Position numbers and translations under genes: made by a program. A DNA stretch of 64,000 bases from assembly GCA_013397795.1 (NCBI GenBank), contig VZTJ01000074.1:323614-387613 (forward strand), read 5' to 3'. The notes below the pieces were generated by a model, which did not search any database, had not been told where the DNA came from, and saw only the letters and a program-made list of their open reading frames with translations. Below, piece after piece: positions 24,301 through 37,090 of the stretch. Numbering within the stretch: position 1 is the first letter of the stretch; every line of letters starts with the position of its first letter. Origin of the DNA: Orthonyx spaldingii (Eukaryota > Chordata > Aves > Passeriformes > Orthonychidae).

Positions 24301-27300
24301 CCAACCCCAGCTTTGGCAAAGGCTGCTCCTCTGCCTGTTCCTTGCGGTTATGGGTTGGGTCATCTGCAGAAGGAGCAGAGCTTTTCAGGCTCCCTGAGGT
24401 TTCTCGAGTCCTAAGGGACTAATAACTCGTTGGGATGGTTGGCGCTTGACAGAGATCTGGAAGTTAATTGCTGTTATTCCCTGGCAGTGTCTTTTACCCT
24501 TGGGACAGGACAAGCAGGAGTTTCTCCCACAGCAGGAGTCAGAATTCTTCTACAGGAAACACCCAGGCCAAGAGGCCTCTCTCCAAGCTAGTTCTTTTAC
24601 AGCAACACACTCAGGATTTTTTAAAAAGAAATCTCTAAGCTAAGTAAGAAAGAGGTCTGGTAAATGGATCTCTCACTTGCAGGCTCTCATACTTGCATCA
24701 TTAGCATTGCCTCTGATCAAAAGATCAGATGCAAATGCAAATAAAACAAATAAGTGAATTGATCTTTGCCTCCAGAAATAATGAAATTGGATAAATCCCT
24801 CTCTATCCTTAATATCAACCTTAAAAGGATTTGAGTCTGATTCTCCTTGACATTGAGTCAGTGTTATCTTGACACAAAGACAGGGAGAATAGAAAGTTCT
24901 TTTGTGAGAGCGTTTTATATACATTTTGAGCTGTAATGACTGATGATGAATAACTACAGAGCCAGGGTGTCTTACTCTATTTTATGGAAATACTGGTCTA
25001 GTTCTCTAAGAAGTCAATTATCAGCATAAATTCTTTTACTCTATTACTCAATTCCCTTTATTGTAAGTACAGCCTTTATGTAATGGCAAAATTAGCAATA
25101 AATACATTGCATTATATCTAATCTGACATAGTTTCAAAACTCTCATGTCCTGATGGAAATCAACTCCTTTCTGAGCAAGGCTTCAGCGAGATCCACAGTA
25201 TCTTTTCCATTATTATCTCACCAAAGGGTGCTTTCTCATGTGACTAAGAAAATGTTCAGCGTGAAATAGTGCTGGAAGGTCAAGTATCCTGAAAATTGTC
25301 AAAACTGAGAGATGAAGTTTTTTGTATCCATGATAAATGCTATTGTTCAGATTGCCAGTTCAGTCTTAGTTTGGGAATATTCTGATTTCTGATTGCCCAC
25401 TTCATCTATTCAAGTCTTCTTTTAATGTTGTCGTTTTAATGTTGTTAATTCAATATATGCTACAGGTAATACTATCAAGGGACCCAAGCCATGTAGGAGT
25501 GAAGTCACATGGGGACCTTCAGACCATAAGCTGCCTTAGGGCTAAATCCTATTCCTCTTCCTGGTGACTTATATTGTGACAGCCTATAACCTTCCTGACC
25601 TGGGGCATAACCCCTGTTGGAAGTTGTGGGGCACAGTGCCCACACATCATACTCAGTTAATGTATTAAAAAGTTTTTGAGTACTGTATGGACATCTGAAG
25701 AAGTCATCTGTGTTCAACACATTCCTTCAGTTTCCTTTAACAAGAATATTAATCTAATTGATGTGAGCGTACAGTGAAAGTTACTTGGCCTTCTCATCAG
25801 CATGTGTGCATAAATACATACATAACTTGCAGGAGAAATGCAGCTCATTTACAATATACATTAAAATACGTATAACTGGTAAGTCTTTTGCATTTTCAAA
25901 TTGTCACGCAAAAAAGATCAGTTTTTTATATACCCATAGTGTGTGTGTGAGCGTGGATGGGCATTTCTGCTAGGAAGTTATCCTTCCATGTTTATGGCGT
26001 TCAGTGGGATGGATGAAGCGCCCGTGGAGTTTTGCCAGCTGTGCTGACGCAAGCTCCCGCCTCATCCTATAAACATTTACGCTTCTGAGTAACTTCAGTC
26101 ACGTACAAACCCTGGGCCAAGAGAGTCCTCGTGGGTCACTGATTCCAGCCCTGTGGTGTGACAGGCAGGGCTCAAAACTCCTCTCATAAAATGGCCAAGC
26201 ATTAATGTAAAGCTTTCCAAGTTTTTGCCTGCCATCCGTCCTGCTGGAAAATTACTCCATCGCCTTCTTCAGCTGATAGTTAAATAGTCTCCCCTCATTT
26301 TCATCCTCAGGTTAGTCATGGACAATTTCATTCTTATGTCAATATTCTAAGTACCTCTTCTTCCTCCCTGCTGTTTACCCAAGGAGAGCAGTCGTGCAGC
26401 TGAAGTTATTTATGTGCATTTGCAGCTTTGGGTCCTTGGGGGTGGATGTCCACATGGATTTTACTTATGTACAGATAAACAGGCAGAATGATTTTACAAG
26501 CCAAACCTGTCAGAGTGATTAAAACTGAGCAGAGTCCCAAAGTAAATGTGTCTCGGGTTGATAAGAACTGTCTTTGAAGCGGTTGTCCTTCAGCATGCAG
26601 CTATTTCTGGGCAGTTGCAGCTGGCTGCCTTCGGTGCCCCGTGATTTATATCAGGACAAGTCTCCTGCTCACATAAAACATGGGATGCCACAATCCAGCA
26701 CAGATCTGTTCATCATGAAAGGTGATATCTGTGTCTATCCCTTATTTGCCTAGCAATAAATTACATGTAAGCTTGCAGAGCTGTTCATTTCCACTTTGGG
26801 GCTGAACTGGAGGGGTGGTTTGCGCTTTGGTATTCTTCATTCCAGTGCTGCTCCAGATGTGCCATGTTGGTATTCCTCCTCAGCTAAGTAACTTTGCAAA
26901 GATGGTTCTTCTTTCCTTCATGACACTGCAAATTCTGTATCTTCTAGAACTGAGACAGGTAGGATTTGGAAAGTTAATTTAAGTTCAGACAAGTGTACTG
27001 TGAGTGAGGTAGAATGGGCTACAGAAGAGCTGGATCCTCCTCCCCCGTCCAGTCACCCACAAGCAGCACCCCATAGACCCCTCAACAAGGAAGGGAGAAA
27101 GGCAGACACTGTATTTGGTATTACTTGGCCACCTGACCTCCCTACCCCTTGTCTGAAGGTTACAGTGATGTGACAATATGTGGGACAAGAGCTGGTAAAG
27201 CCAGGAGTGAGTGACATGGGAGGGTAAAAGAGCTCTCACATGTTACAGGCAGGGGAGTAAAATCTGCCACAGAAGATCACACATCATATATACATATACA

Positions 27301-30300
27301 CATCAGAATCACATCAGCCAACAGACTTAGCAAGGAAACCAACAACTGAATGGGACCCATCTTTTTGAGGATTCTCTTCATAAAGCTGGCTTGATTTGCC
27401 ATCTTCTAGCGCTGCAATACACTTGAAATAACCCCATCATAAACCAAGTAAGATTTTCGTAAGAATGCTGGCATTGCAAACCTGCTCCCTGTAGCTCTAG
27501 TAGAAAGTTGTTGGCAGCCTCATCTTGCAATGCCAGGTGATTTGTGCAGCAACTTGTTAACAGCAGTTAAGCAATGAAATCAGGTGCCCTTCCCTGAGGC
27601 TACAGATGAATCACTGAATTACAGGGAGGGAAACGAGATTGAGAGTAGAGTGGGTACACATTGGTGAAGAAAGGAGATGGGAGAAGCTGGGGTGGACAGT
27701 CATCATTGAGCCCAGAGGATGTGTCTCGATGTTTTTGTTTAAGCAAAACGTAACTAGTGGTAACTGGAGGATAAAGGATCAGGATCCCCTGTCAGAAATT
27801 GTTTGGGCAGGTGTCACTTGGGAGTAGCTGAGTGGATGAGTATCTGTGGAGCTGCACTGACGTAATGCAGCTGGAAGGAGGCCCCAGGTCTGTTCCCCTC
27901 CTGGTTACCTGCTCTCTAAACGGAGCCTCCTCTGTCAGTCACCTGTAGCTTCTCAATACTCATAGATTCAGTCACCTGAATAAAACTCGGTTATGTCACC
28001 GTAAGTGATGGTGGTATTCACAAGGGTTTATTGTAACCTGCTCCTAAGCACAGATAGATAACACAGACAACATCCACCATGTTTTCTTCCACTTGCTGGA
28101 CTATGGTCCAGATTTTCCTGCAGAGTGGATCACGCAGAGGTTTTCAATTGCAAAGTGACCTCTTTCATAGCTTCACAGCATAAGATTCACATGATGGGAT
28201 ATTTTAAACCTATTTTGCAGTTATACTGCATTGACTGGTTGTGACACACTGCATAAATCCAGCCTCAGTGACACTCTGGCAACAATCCTTGATGTGATAA
28301 ATCAACCAATACAGCCCCAGGCACTGAAGTAAGAGCATGGAGTCTGGAGCTGAAAGTTGGCCTGATTTTTCAGGATCCCTCAAGTTACTCCTCCAAGCAC
28401 ATCTTTGCACTCCTTCATTCAGTTAAGGCTTCAGAGTGTGAAGTGTCTGTATTCCCTCTTTGAGGAAAGCATGTGAGAATTGTTCCACTTTCAATTAAAT
28501 TGCAGCCACCAATGGCAATAGAAGCACTGAACAAAAGAATAAAACATGGAGTGATTGCCTAGACTGGGATTTTCTCTGAAAAATGTATTTATTATTTATG
28601 TTTATTTTTTCCAATGCTGCACCAATGTGCTTTCCCACCAGAAGCAGGGGATTTGATCTATATTTCTATCGATAGGGTACAAACCCAGAGCCTGGTGCTG
28701 TAAGTGTTTTACACAGGCATTTGGCCAGGTTTGATGTGCCAGGATGAACAGTGTCTGCTGGGCTGTCTGTCTCCTCCCTACAGCATGCCACGCAGTTATG
28801 TGCATGTTTCTCTAGGCCTGCTGCCCTTGCTTGGTTGGTAAGGTCTGGTTACACCAAACCTGGAGATCTTCTGGCCCATCCATGTTTGTAATGAATGGAT
28901 GTACAATCTTTGGGGTGTAAATCATTGTAGAGACATACTGATGTGCTTTTTTATGCCTACTGTCCTTATCTAGGTGAACTGCATCCTTAATTCCTACAAG
29001 CTTCTGGCAGGAAAAACTATGATTCCTTCTTGTTTCAGTAGCACTTGCATATTTATCCATCATAAATTAAAACCTTTATTAGAGTGCTTTCAGTTTCTAC
29101 ATGCTGAAATGAGAAATCCCTATAAGGCAAGAATGATCAACATTTTTAGTAGTTAAACATGCAACATTTATAGACATGAGCCCATGTTCAGCACTGCATT
29201 TAGATTGAAATTCTGAATCAGCTTCCCATTGACTGGAATGTTGAATTGGATACCAAAATATGTACCAAGAACCTTCATGTGAAACATTCAACACTTCTTG
29301 AAAGCTCAATAAAAATTGCAGGCTTTCAATAAAATGAAATTTCCTTCTGTTAGGGAAAGAAGTATTTGAAAGAAAATGATGAAGTAATCTTAATACCCTT
29401 ACACTAGACCTGTAAAGTAGAGTGACATTTATTTAAAACATTGTCAAACAGATCATCATTACCAAGGTTTTGCTCTTTGATATGAGTTACTACTCTGTAC
29501 AGTGGTATCAGGGGTAACTGCCTTCATCTTTGTGTTCTGTGAATCAGTTTTACATCCCAGCCCCATGTTCTCCTTTAAACAACATCAGCCCCAATTCAGC
29601 AGACACCCACTGGAGTTAAGCACTAAGAGGCAAGGACTAGAATCCAAACTGCTGATCTGATGGGCAGATGTATGGAAAACTGTTAATGGGTGGGGGTATA
29701 TTTAAAAATAATGGGAACAGTATTCCCCTTCATGAAAAAATACAGAATAGGTCTTTGGGCTAAAACTAAAAAGTCTGTTGCCTGCAGGTACTGGCAGCAT
29801 ACTTGTCTCTTTGCAAATTATATTTTTATTATAAATAAACAACCAGCTTTGCAATCCTGTGACTTCATTCAGATCTTATTCTTTAACATAATTGAAGATC
29901 AAATACCTCATGCAGCACTTACAGAGTCGCCTCCTTTTTTTTACTTAACTGGATTTTGATCTGTAGGTATTATGTTATGAGCTGAAATGTTCATAAAGCC
30001 TCCAGGCTCTCATTCAAAGCAGCTGACAGAAGCTCAGAACTCTCCTTGGAGTAGAAGAGCTCTTGCTTTTCTAACAGCCTTCCCTCTACAGATTTCCTAT
30101 CCCAAAGAAGATCCTAGACATCCTTTTTTCATTGATTAGATACTTTTGAGAAAGGTTTCACATCTAAAGTGTCTTTGCAAACCGTTCTTGGAAGTTGTAA
30201 AATAAATCTATTTCTTGATACCTGTAGCTCTAAATTAAACCAGATTTGTGGGGTTTTTTTCTAACTACTCACCATGATCTGATAGAGGAACAACTGAGCC

Positions 30301-31129
30301 ATTGACAAGTGATCCAAATCTGCCCATCAGTGTCAATACTGAATAGGGTCTGTGTTATTCATGCTATAATTAAAGGAATAAGAAAAATCTCTGCTGACGA
30401 ATGTTCCTCACTGAGAACAGAGATTTTGTAACTGGGCACTCAGTGGGTTTAAGGCAAGTCAGAATAATTTGTGATGGACAAAACTATGGATCATCATAAG
30501 GAAGGTGATTAGTGGCATTATCAACTCCAGTTCACTAAGCCCCATCATAAGAAAACCTGGATCTAGTTTCCTTTGGTAGAATACAGCAGGAAGTAATTTT
30601 TGAATATTTTCTAAAAAATGTGTACAAGTTAGGGTGTGATGTTATGTGGATAATGCTAAGCAAAGGGATACAGCTGGCTCTGTGTACCTTGCCGTGGAAT
30701 AAAAACTGAGTCACTACCATGGAGAGGTCACTCCAGGGCTCTGGAAGCAGATTAGGATTTAACAGCAGTTATCCAGATGTATCTGTAACATCCAATTTAT
30801 CATTCATAACTTTATGCAACAAAATGAGCATATTGAAGTAGACATGATGTGAAATTAGAGCCATTGGAGACTCTTCCAAAGAACAATAGGAGTTTTGCTT
30901 TTGTTTCAACAGGACTGAAATATATCCCATTTCTTATAAGAAAGAGCAGCAAATAATATTTATTATGCTTTTGATATGGAGCCATTACTGGAAGCCATTA
31001 TCATCACATTTCAGGTTACTCAGTCAGCTCTGTGAACTGATAACCCACATAAATAGTTGCCTCACGGTGGGGGTAAGAACCTATTTACCACAGCACTGGT
31101 GGGAATTACTTCATGTACGTTGAATCTTT
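24301..31129. other. Non-coding stretch, no gene seen
   Basis: About 6.8 kb without a recognisable gene, RNA or transposon. It includes two overlapping octamer motifs at 24729-24742. The region near 26640-26790 has the even, AT-rich texture of conserved non-coding DNA, but conservation cannot be judged from one sequence. A short TATACATATACACAT patch lies near 27287. Confidence 0.55.
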
Positions 31130-31450
31130 CCCTCGTGGGATCGCACCCCCGCATCTGGCTGGTTTGTTCCACTACCTCCCGCTGGGGTACGGCCAGCTCC
31201 CCCCTGAGTTTCGTTTGGTTCATTCCACATGCGGGCATTCTTTCCCTCCGCCTCCCTGTCCCCGTCGGGAGCTCTTGGCGGGCGAATTCAACCGAGAGTG
31301 TTTAAAGCCCGGCCTTTCTTTCTCCGGGGTTCTTCTGGGGCAGTTCCCCTCGCGCGGGTTGCAATAGAAGTGCTTCCACCTGATAATAAACCTGCGTGGA
31401 ATGCAATTGCCCAGAGTTCCGACCTCTTTTCGTTCTCGCCGACTGAGCTT
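31130..31450 (+). promoter_or_regulatory. CpG-rich block, LTR-like or promoter
   Basis: By hand count roughly 22 CpGs occur in about 300 bases, standing out from AT-rich flanks. A TATA-like TTTAAAG lies at 31301-31307 and a polyadenylation signal AATAAA at 31385-31390, about 80 bases downstream. The order GC-rich segment, TATA-like box, short transcribed segment, AATAAA is typical of the U3-R-U5 layout of a retroviral LTR. It is also compatible with an orphan CpG-island promoter with a chance AATAAA. No TG...CA ends with target-site duplication could be fixed, and no gag or pol sequence adjoins. Overlapping frames here on both strands (31057-31513) are probably incidental. Confidence 0.4.
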
Positions 31451-32584
31451 GCTGAGGTAGTGATAGGGGCAGAAAGGGCTGCAGGAGAAGGGCAAACGGG
31501 ACCTCTAGGCTGAAGGTGATCTCGAAGGGAGGAGCGAGGGGACAGAGAACCGACACCTCACTGCTGCCAACAGTGCTTTTGGCACGCTATGAAAATAACA
31601 TTATTCCTTACGAATTAAACCACAATAAGATTTTAAATGACAGATTAAAGGCTTTCTTTAGGTACCTTGAATACTTCCAAACTGAGCAAACAAGAAGAGA
31701 CCTACCATTTTGCAGGTATGTGGTAGAGGTGAACTATGGCTGAGCTCCCTGATGGCACAGAAACCAGGTGCATGTGTCCAAACATGCCAGGCAAATGCAA
31801 TGATGAAAAAGAAAGATTAACTGCTGAGGAGCTACCTGCTCTTCAGAGCATTCCAGCTATCAGGCACACCCAGCCGATTCCGTAATGCTCGGAGTGTATC
31901 CATAGGTCTGGAGGCACGGACTCCATTATCTGTTTGGCTCTTTGCTGTTCCCGTGGAGCAACTTGTGTCTGCAGCATTGTGCAAGATGGTCGTGTTTCAT
32001 TAGTATCCCTCACTTTGTAGTAGTTTCTTTTCATTTGAGCCTTTCCCCCTTATCTTCTTCTAGTTAGAAATGTCCCAAATGGCCACAGCTCAAGCAGAGT
32101 GACTGGTCCCATTTTTTATGTTGCGTTATCTAGTTATGCTTGGCTGGATGTGTGCTCATAGCCTGCCTTTCACTGCTAGAGGTCAGACAAAACTTCTCAA
32201 CAAAGTTCTGCTACATCAGTGTTTCTTCTCATCCTAAATGATGACAAGAAATCAGGACACGTCAGCTTTCCTAATATTACCAAAACCTGTGCCTGGACAG
32301 AAGCTCTAAGACAATGAATGTACATATACATAGTGCAGCCAAGGGAAAGGATCTCCAGACAGGTGGGCACAAAGTCTTGCCAGGACTGGCTGCTGTTCCA
32401 TGCTGCAACAGCCTGGTCTGAGTTCACTGAGGGACAGCTCAGCAATGTCACCTGGAGGAGCTCAGCTTGACACATTTGCTCTCATGGTAGGAGGTCGGGT
32501 TCTCCATGGAGAGGCAACCAGGCAGGGAAGTTGCTTTGAAACTCTGCCTGCACCACTTGGATCCCACAAGCCACAAGGATGGAA
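31451..32584. other. Non-coding stretch, no gene seen
   Basis: No recognised gene. The plus-strand frame 31516-31743 and the minus-strand frame 31843-32034 are short and unmatched. A TGAGGTAG at 31453-31460 recalls the let-7 seed but lacks the rest of let-7. Confidence 0.5.
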
Positions 32585-32900
32585 GTCACAGAGTGGTTTG
32601 TGTTGGAAGGGACCTTAAAGACCATCCGGTTCCACCCTTGCCGTGGGCAGGGACACCTTCCATAGACCAGGTTGCTCCAAGTTCTATCCAGCCTGGCCTT
32701 AAACACTTTCAGGGATGTGGCATCCACAGCTTCCCTGGGCAACCTGTGCCAGTGCCTCACCACGCTCACAGCAAAGAATTCCTTCCTGTTATCTAATCTT
32801 AACCTGTCCTCTCTCACTTTAAAGGCATTCTCTCTTGTCCAATGACTACATGCCATTATAAAATGTCCCTGTCCAGCTCTCTAGGAGGTCTCCTAAAGGA
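32585..32900 (-). mobile_element. CR1 LINE 3' fragment with ORF2 tail, minus strand
   Basis: This is a copy of the CR1 3' region on the minus strand. The plus-strand left edge is TCACAGAGTGGTTTGTGTTGG, followed by GGGACCTTAAAGACCATCC. The right part, near 32790-32870, extends into the end of ORF2. A minus-strand open frame (32856-32482) reads through it, with residues such as RKEFFAVSVVRHWHRLPREA and a following SLKVFKARLD. I recognise this as the C-terminal tail of the CR1 ORF2 reverse-transcriptase polyprotein. The catalytic domains are absent, so it is dead. The frame continues past the element's 3' end into flanking DNA, which is chance. Confidence 0.93.
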
Positions 32901-34021
32901 GTTCCCAGAAATTTCAAATTGGAGGTATCAAAATATTTTTGGCCCTATTTTCCACTAAAACAAAATGAAAAGATGGTATTTGTGACTAGATTTAAATCCT
33001 GTTTAAATTATACCATAATCTCTTGTATACTATCTCACCATCCTTTGTGAGTTGTAGCCCAGGTGTTTCAACCCTCCTTCCTACCCTTTATTTATGAGGT
33101 TTTTCTCATATATTGTGTGGGAAAGAGAAGAAACATGTGGTAGTTTGGGAGATGAGATCTGGCCAGGGATCTTAGATCTGCTGAGCAGAATGAGAAAAGA
33201 GATACTTAAGTGCTCTGCAGGGAAAAGTGGTTTCATATTTGTCTCGAAAGGAAAGTTTTCATTCAAGCTTCACCACTTTCCTTTTGAAACACTGGGTGGG
33301 AAGTTCTACAGAAAATAATTCCTCTCTAAAAAAATTTTGGCCTGGCCAACTTGTTCAAGTCTATGCTGCTGCACGGAGTTGAACTCCCACAGTGTGTCCA
33401 AGCACTGCCTGTGCTGGCAAGTGAGACCTCAGTGCTCAGGGCAGGTACCTGAGCCTGAGCCAGCAGTTGCCCCAGTCATCTTAAGGAATTACCTCTAGAT
33501 GTCACTCACGAATCCCTCTTATTTGAGGGATTTAAATAAGTAGTTAGGATACCTCTGACACAGAAACCCTTCAATCACTCTGCTTGGTTACTGAAATGTT
33601 TGTTTTCTGCCCTCCTTTTCCACACTGCTGGAGGCATATAAAGGCTGAAGGCAGAGAAGGTACTTTTTCAGCAGTGCGGAGATGCCTTAGCTCATGCAGA
33701 AAATTAAAAAGTAGAGAAAAACTCAACCTTAGTCAAAATAAATAAAGACTTTTATAGTCTTTGATGCCAGTTGAACAATCTCCCAACAAGCTGGGAGAGC
33801 TCAGGATGAAGCTGATAGTCTGATAGTTGATTTATTTAGGTAACTATGTCTTGTTAGTACTTGCTTTAGCAATGTGTCCAGATGATTTGTATAACATTCT
33901 CTAGCCCATGACTAAAATGACTTGGGTGGCTATTTCCACACTCAGTAAGGCTGAATAGACTGACTAGAGCAGTTCCCCTCCAAAAACGAATTATTTTCTG
34001 TTAGATATTTTCAGTGGATTT

Positions 34022-34075
34022 AATTTTTTTTCCTTAAAAAATGATTTATGTAATTTTTTTTCTGTTTTTTTTTTA
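34022..34075. repeat. T-rich low-complexity tract
   Basis: Three runs of seven to ten T's separated by A-rich spacers. Low-complexity sequence; possibly a degraded retroposon tail, but no body is visible. Confidence 0.7.
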
Positions 34076-35120
34076 AGTAAGTAAAAAATCCAAACATATT
34101 TATGCCTTACCTTCAGTAGGGGGAAAGTGTTCCTATGGAAAAGCTTTTTCTCGAGAGAAGAAGGAAAAATGTCAGTAAGAAAATTTGGGGCAGCTCTAGC
34201 AGTAAGGAGGTTTTTGAGGTTTTGACCTTACCCATAATAAGTAGAATTTTGTTCTGCAAACAATTGAGCTGAAGCCAGAGGGTCTCCTAATGGAGTAGAA
34301 TACTCAGTGTGTGTATAAGAGTGTATGAATTCTCACATGAGCTGCGGCTGGTAATTGTTCCAGTTTCTCCCATGTTTGGAAAAAGTTTGGCCTTGCATTG
34401 TGCCAGTGTTCAACAGTTCATTGAGTGATGTGATTTCCCATAAAACCTTCATTGAAGCTTTCGGGGGCTCATCTATCCTGAACTACTGAAAGGACTTGTT
34501 CTTCAATGTTATCCCATCACAAGTATTCACCTTTCATTGAAATTAAAATAAATATCTCTGATGGCTGCATTGCAGCCAGGATTTCCAGAGGGCTGGCAGT
34601 CAGAATGGACAAAAGATTCCTATCACACAGTAAACAAAGCTCTTGTAAATAAATAGGGGATAATGAGTGTCTGGCAGTACAAAGCAACCACATTTGCAGA
34701 TCATACAACACTAAAAACAATTTGAGTTTATCAGGTAATTAACCTCTTCATATGACTAAGTAGATATGTATGCATTTCTATATATATATATTTATGTGTT
34801 TTGATTATTGCACCTTTTACTTCCCTGTGGCTTTGAAAGACAAGGTCCCACAGGAAGACTTAAACAGCATAATTTGGTCAAAATGTGCTTTTATTACTAA
34901 AACTACAAGGTACAGTAAAGCATTTGCTACCTTACTAGAGCTCATGGCCGATGGGTTTTACAAATACGATTTCAAAGTAATGGAAGCTGTACTTTGATGT
35001 CATTGAAATGTCAGAGTTATTTAGGTTTTGTCTAGACTGTGTGGGGTTGAGAGCACTTGCACTAGGCAGATCCATGAGGGGTTTTTGCTGTGACTTCACC
35101 TTTTCCATGTCTGTTTTTTT

Positions 35121-35143
35121 TGCTGCTGCTGCTGCTGCTGCTG
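35121..35143. repeat. CTG trinucleotide repeat
   Basis: Seven uninterrupted TGC/CTG units, with T's before and CTGTATCAC after. It is not inside any convincing reading frame, so it does not appear to encode a glutamine or leucine tract. Short tracts of this kind are common and usually stable. Confidence 0.9.
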
Positions 35144-36599
35144 TATCACAAACACTGGCTCAGGTCCATAAGGGTGCTTGACTGCTTTGCTCCCAATGGT
35201 CTGAATTAGGCACCCAAAACTCCTCTGGGTCTTTGTTGTTAAGCAATCAGAAATCAGCTGTGGTAGTGTAAAAATCGGGAATCCTTTGCCTGTATCCCTG
35301 GAGACAGGCAGTTCTTAGAAGGACATTAACCATGGCAATACAAAGTAAATGATACTGATAGCTCTCCATGTAAAAAAACCCCAAAACCATAGGCAGGGAT
35401 TAGAAGTTAGATTGCTAAAAAAAATCACATTATTTAAAATAGCAGGAGAGTAGAGGCACTGGAAGATCTTGGAGACACAGACCTGATCTGAAACTTAGAA
35501 GAAAGATCAGTTGGTATCTGTCCTGCAGGATTGCCAAGGGGGTGTGAGGAGTTTTATCCTCTCTATCCAAGGAGGTGCCCCACTGCTGAAACAGTTCCTT
35601 CCTCCTGCTTCTAGAAAAGGATTGCTCTGCCTGCGTTTGATGCAGGAAGGCAGAGGCTCAAGCATTCACAGGACTGTGGTGGGGTCTTGGGGATGCCACA
35701 AGGAAAGTCAGTTCATTTTACTTTTCAAAACGTGGAAGTTTAAATGTACACAAAAACCCCACACTGGAGAAATATTTCATTCATGAAGTTAGGAGCTCCA
35801 GACTCAGGATATTTTGGAACTCCACACGATTCATCCTTCTCTGCTATGATTGATAAATGGCCAAAGGGTGTGTGAAGAATGTGTTAAGGAGGATGAAATC
35901 AACCAAATAAAACCCCCCCAAAACCTGACAACTAAACTATCTGCTCATTCCTATACCACAGAAATGATTAGAAACTATTTCCAGGCTTCTGGCATTATTT
36001 CTTCTTGCAAGAAAAAGCTGGATATAGTGCAAATCTGGTTCATTATCTTATTATAATTATGCAGTTCCTCAAATGACGAAAACCATTTCTGAAATGATTT
36101 TTTGACACAGCCATCTTTGAGACTGTTGCTGCGTGCGGGGATGCTGGGTTGGTTTGGGCACAGCAGACTGAAGATGGCAATCAGTTGCCCCAGGAGAAAC
36201 CTACTTATAGAAAAATGGATCATGCAATTAGAGATTATGTCATAATCAACATGCACAGGGGGACAAAATTAACCTTTGTGCCATGGCATGGACTGGAGGC
36301 ACTTGAGTACCTGAAGTGCAGCAGGAGTCGGTCATTGGGGAGATAAGCAGCTCTGAGCAGCAATGCACTCGGCAGGGGAGGGGGTCAGGAATGGTGGGAT
36401 GCCAGGTCTCACTCCACTGGGAACGTGCAGGAGGGGACACTTTTACTTATTCTTTTAAGGCTGACACTTGTGTGCTCCTCCCTTCCTTTCAGCCTGTTCC
36501 AGCCTTGCCTGTCCCACCACTGGTGCCCCTTCCCAGGCTCCTCCATTCCCGCCCTCCTGTATTACTCTGACATTTCACAGCTCTGGCTGTTATCACTAA

Positions 36600-37090
36600 T
36601 GAGATGGAGAAATGCTTTGGTGGTGCTTGGCCGGGTCATGCAGGGGTGGAAAGGGGGAAGGGATGGGAATTCTGTATTCCTGTGCGGCCAAGGACTGTGG
36701 TTACTTGTTTGCAAGTTCTCAGTGGGGCCAGGGAGGTCCCAGAGGAGGAGGAGATGCTGGCCATGCCCTTGTTTGGGTACTGGCAGGGGTGGCACGATGA
36801 CCACGGGGTGGTTGTGCCCCCGTAGGAAGCGTTGGCGATGAGCCCGGCCCAAAGCAGGAAGCGCTGGCCCCGCGCCCCAGGCGTGTGCTGGGGGTGGCAC
36901 TTCAGCCCCTGCTCTCCAGCCCCACCACATCCCCTCTCCCCCTGTGATCTGGTGAATGAGGGGGTGGCTGTGTGAGACGGGGACACGGGCCTTCTGCTCG
37001 GCATGTGGGGCGCTCCAGCCTTGGGGAATGAGCTCCAGTAGCAGGCTCTGTGCAGTGCCACTTCAAAGCAGGCTCTGGCAGCGAGGCAGG
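36600..37090. other. GC-rich block, no gene recognised
   Basis: G-rich and C-rich sequence with moderate CpG content; by hand count about ten CpGs occur in 36781-36900. Frames overlap on both strands: plus 36425-36841 (138 codons), minus 36562-36930 and 36636-37061 (122 and 141 codons). All are rich in Pro, Gly and Trp and match no family I know. Mutually overlapping open frames in a GC-rich segment argue for reduced stop frequency rather than coding. It could still harbour a poorly conserved or untranslated exon. Confidence 0.45.

Larger units (their letters stand above)
32901..36599. other. Non-coding stretch, no gene seen
   Basis: No exon recognised. T-rich tracts run through 34022-34075, and a CTG repeat sits at 35121-35143. 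A TATAAAGG at 33637-33644 looks like a core promoter element but stands alone. Plus-strand frame 34770-34997 and others are short and unmatched. Confidence 0.55.

Noticed and set aside
23841..24422. 193-codon plus-strand frame
   Set aside because: It lies in a CpG-rich island with equally long minus-strand frames, is Pro/Ala/Arg/Gly-rich and matches no known protein; low stop density explains it.
24935..25005. TGATGA resembling a C box of a C/D snoRNA
   Set aside because: No properly placed D box or terminal stem was found.
31453..31460. TGAGGTAG, matching the let-7 microRNA seed
   Set aside because: The following bases differ from mature let-7 and no complementary arm forms a precursor hairpin nearby.
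33637..33644. TATAAAGG core-promoter-like box
   Set aside because: No downstream exon, CpG enrichment or other promoter feature; such octamers are common in AT-rich DNA.
35700..35786. Plus-strand frame ending in a KCTQKPHTGE-like string resembling a C2H2 zinc-finger linker
   Set aside because: Only the linker-like tetrapeptide is present; the paired Cys and His spacing of a finger is missing and nothing repeats.
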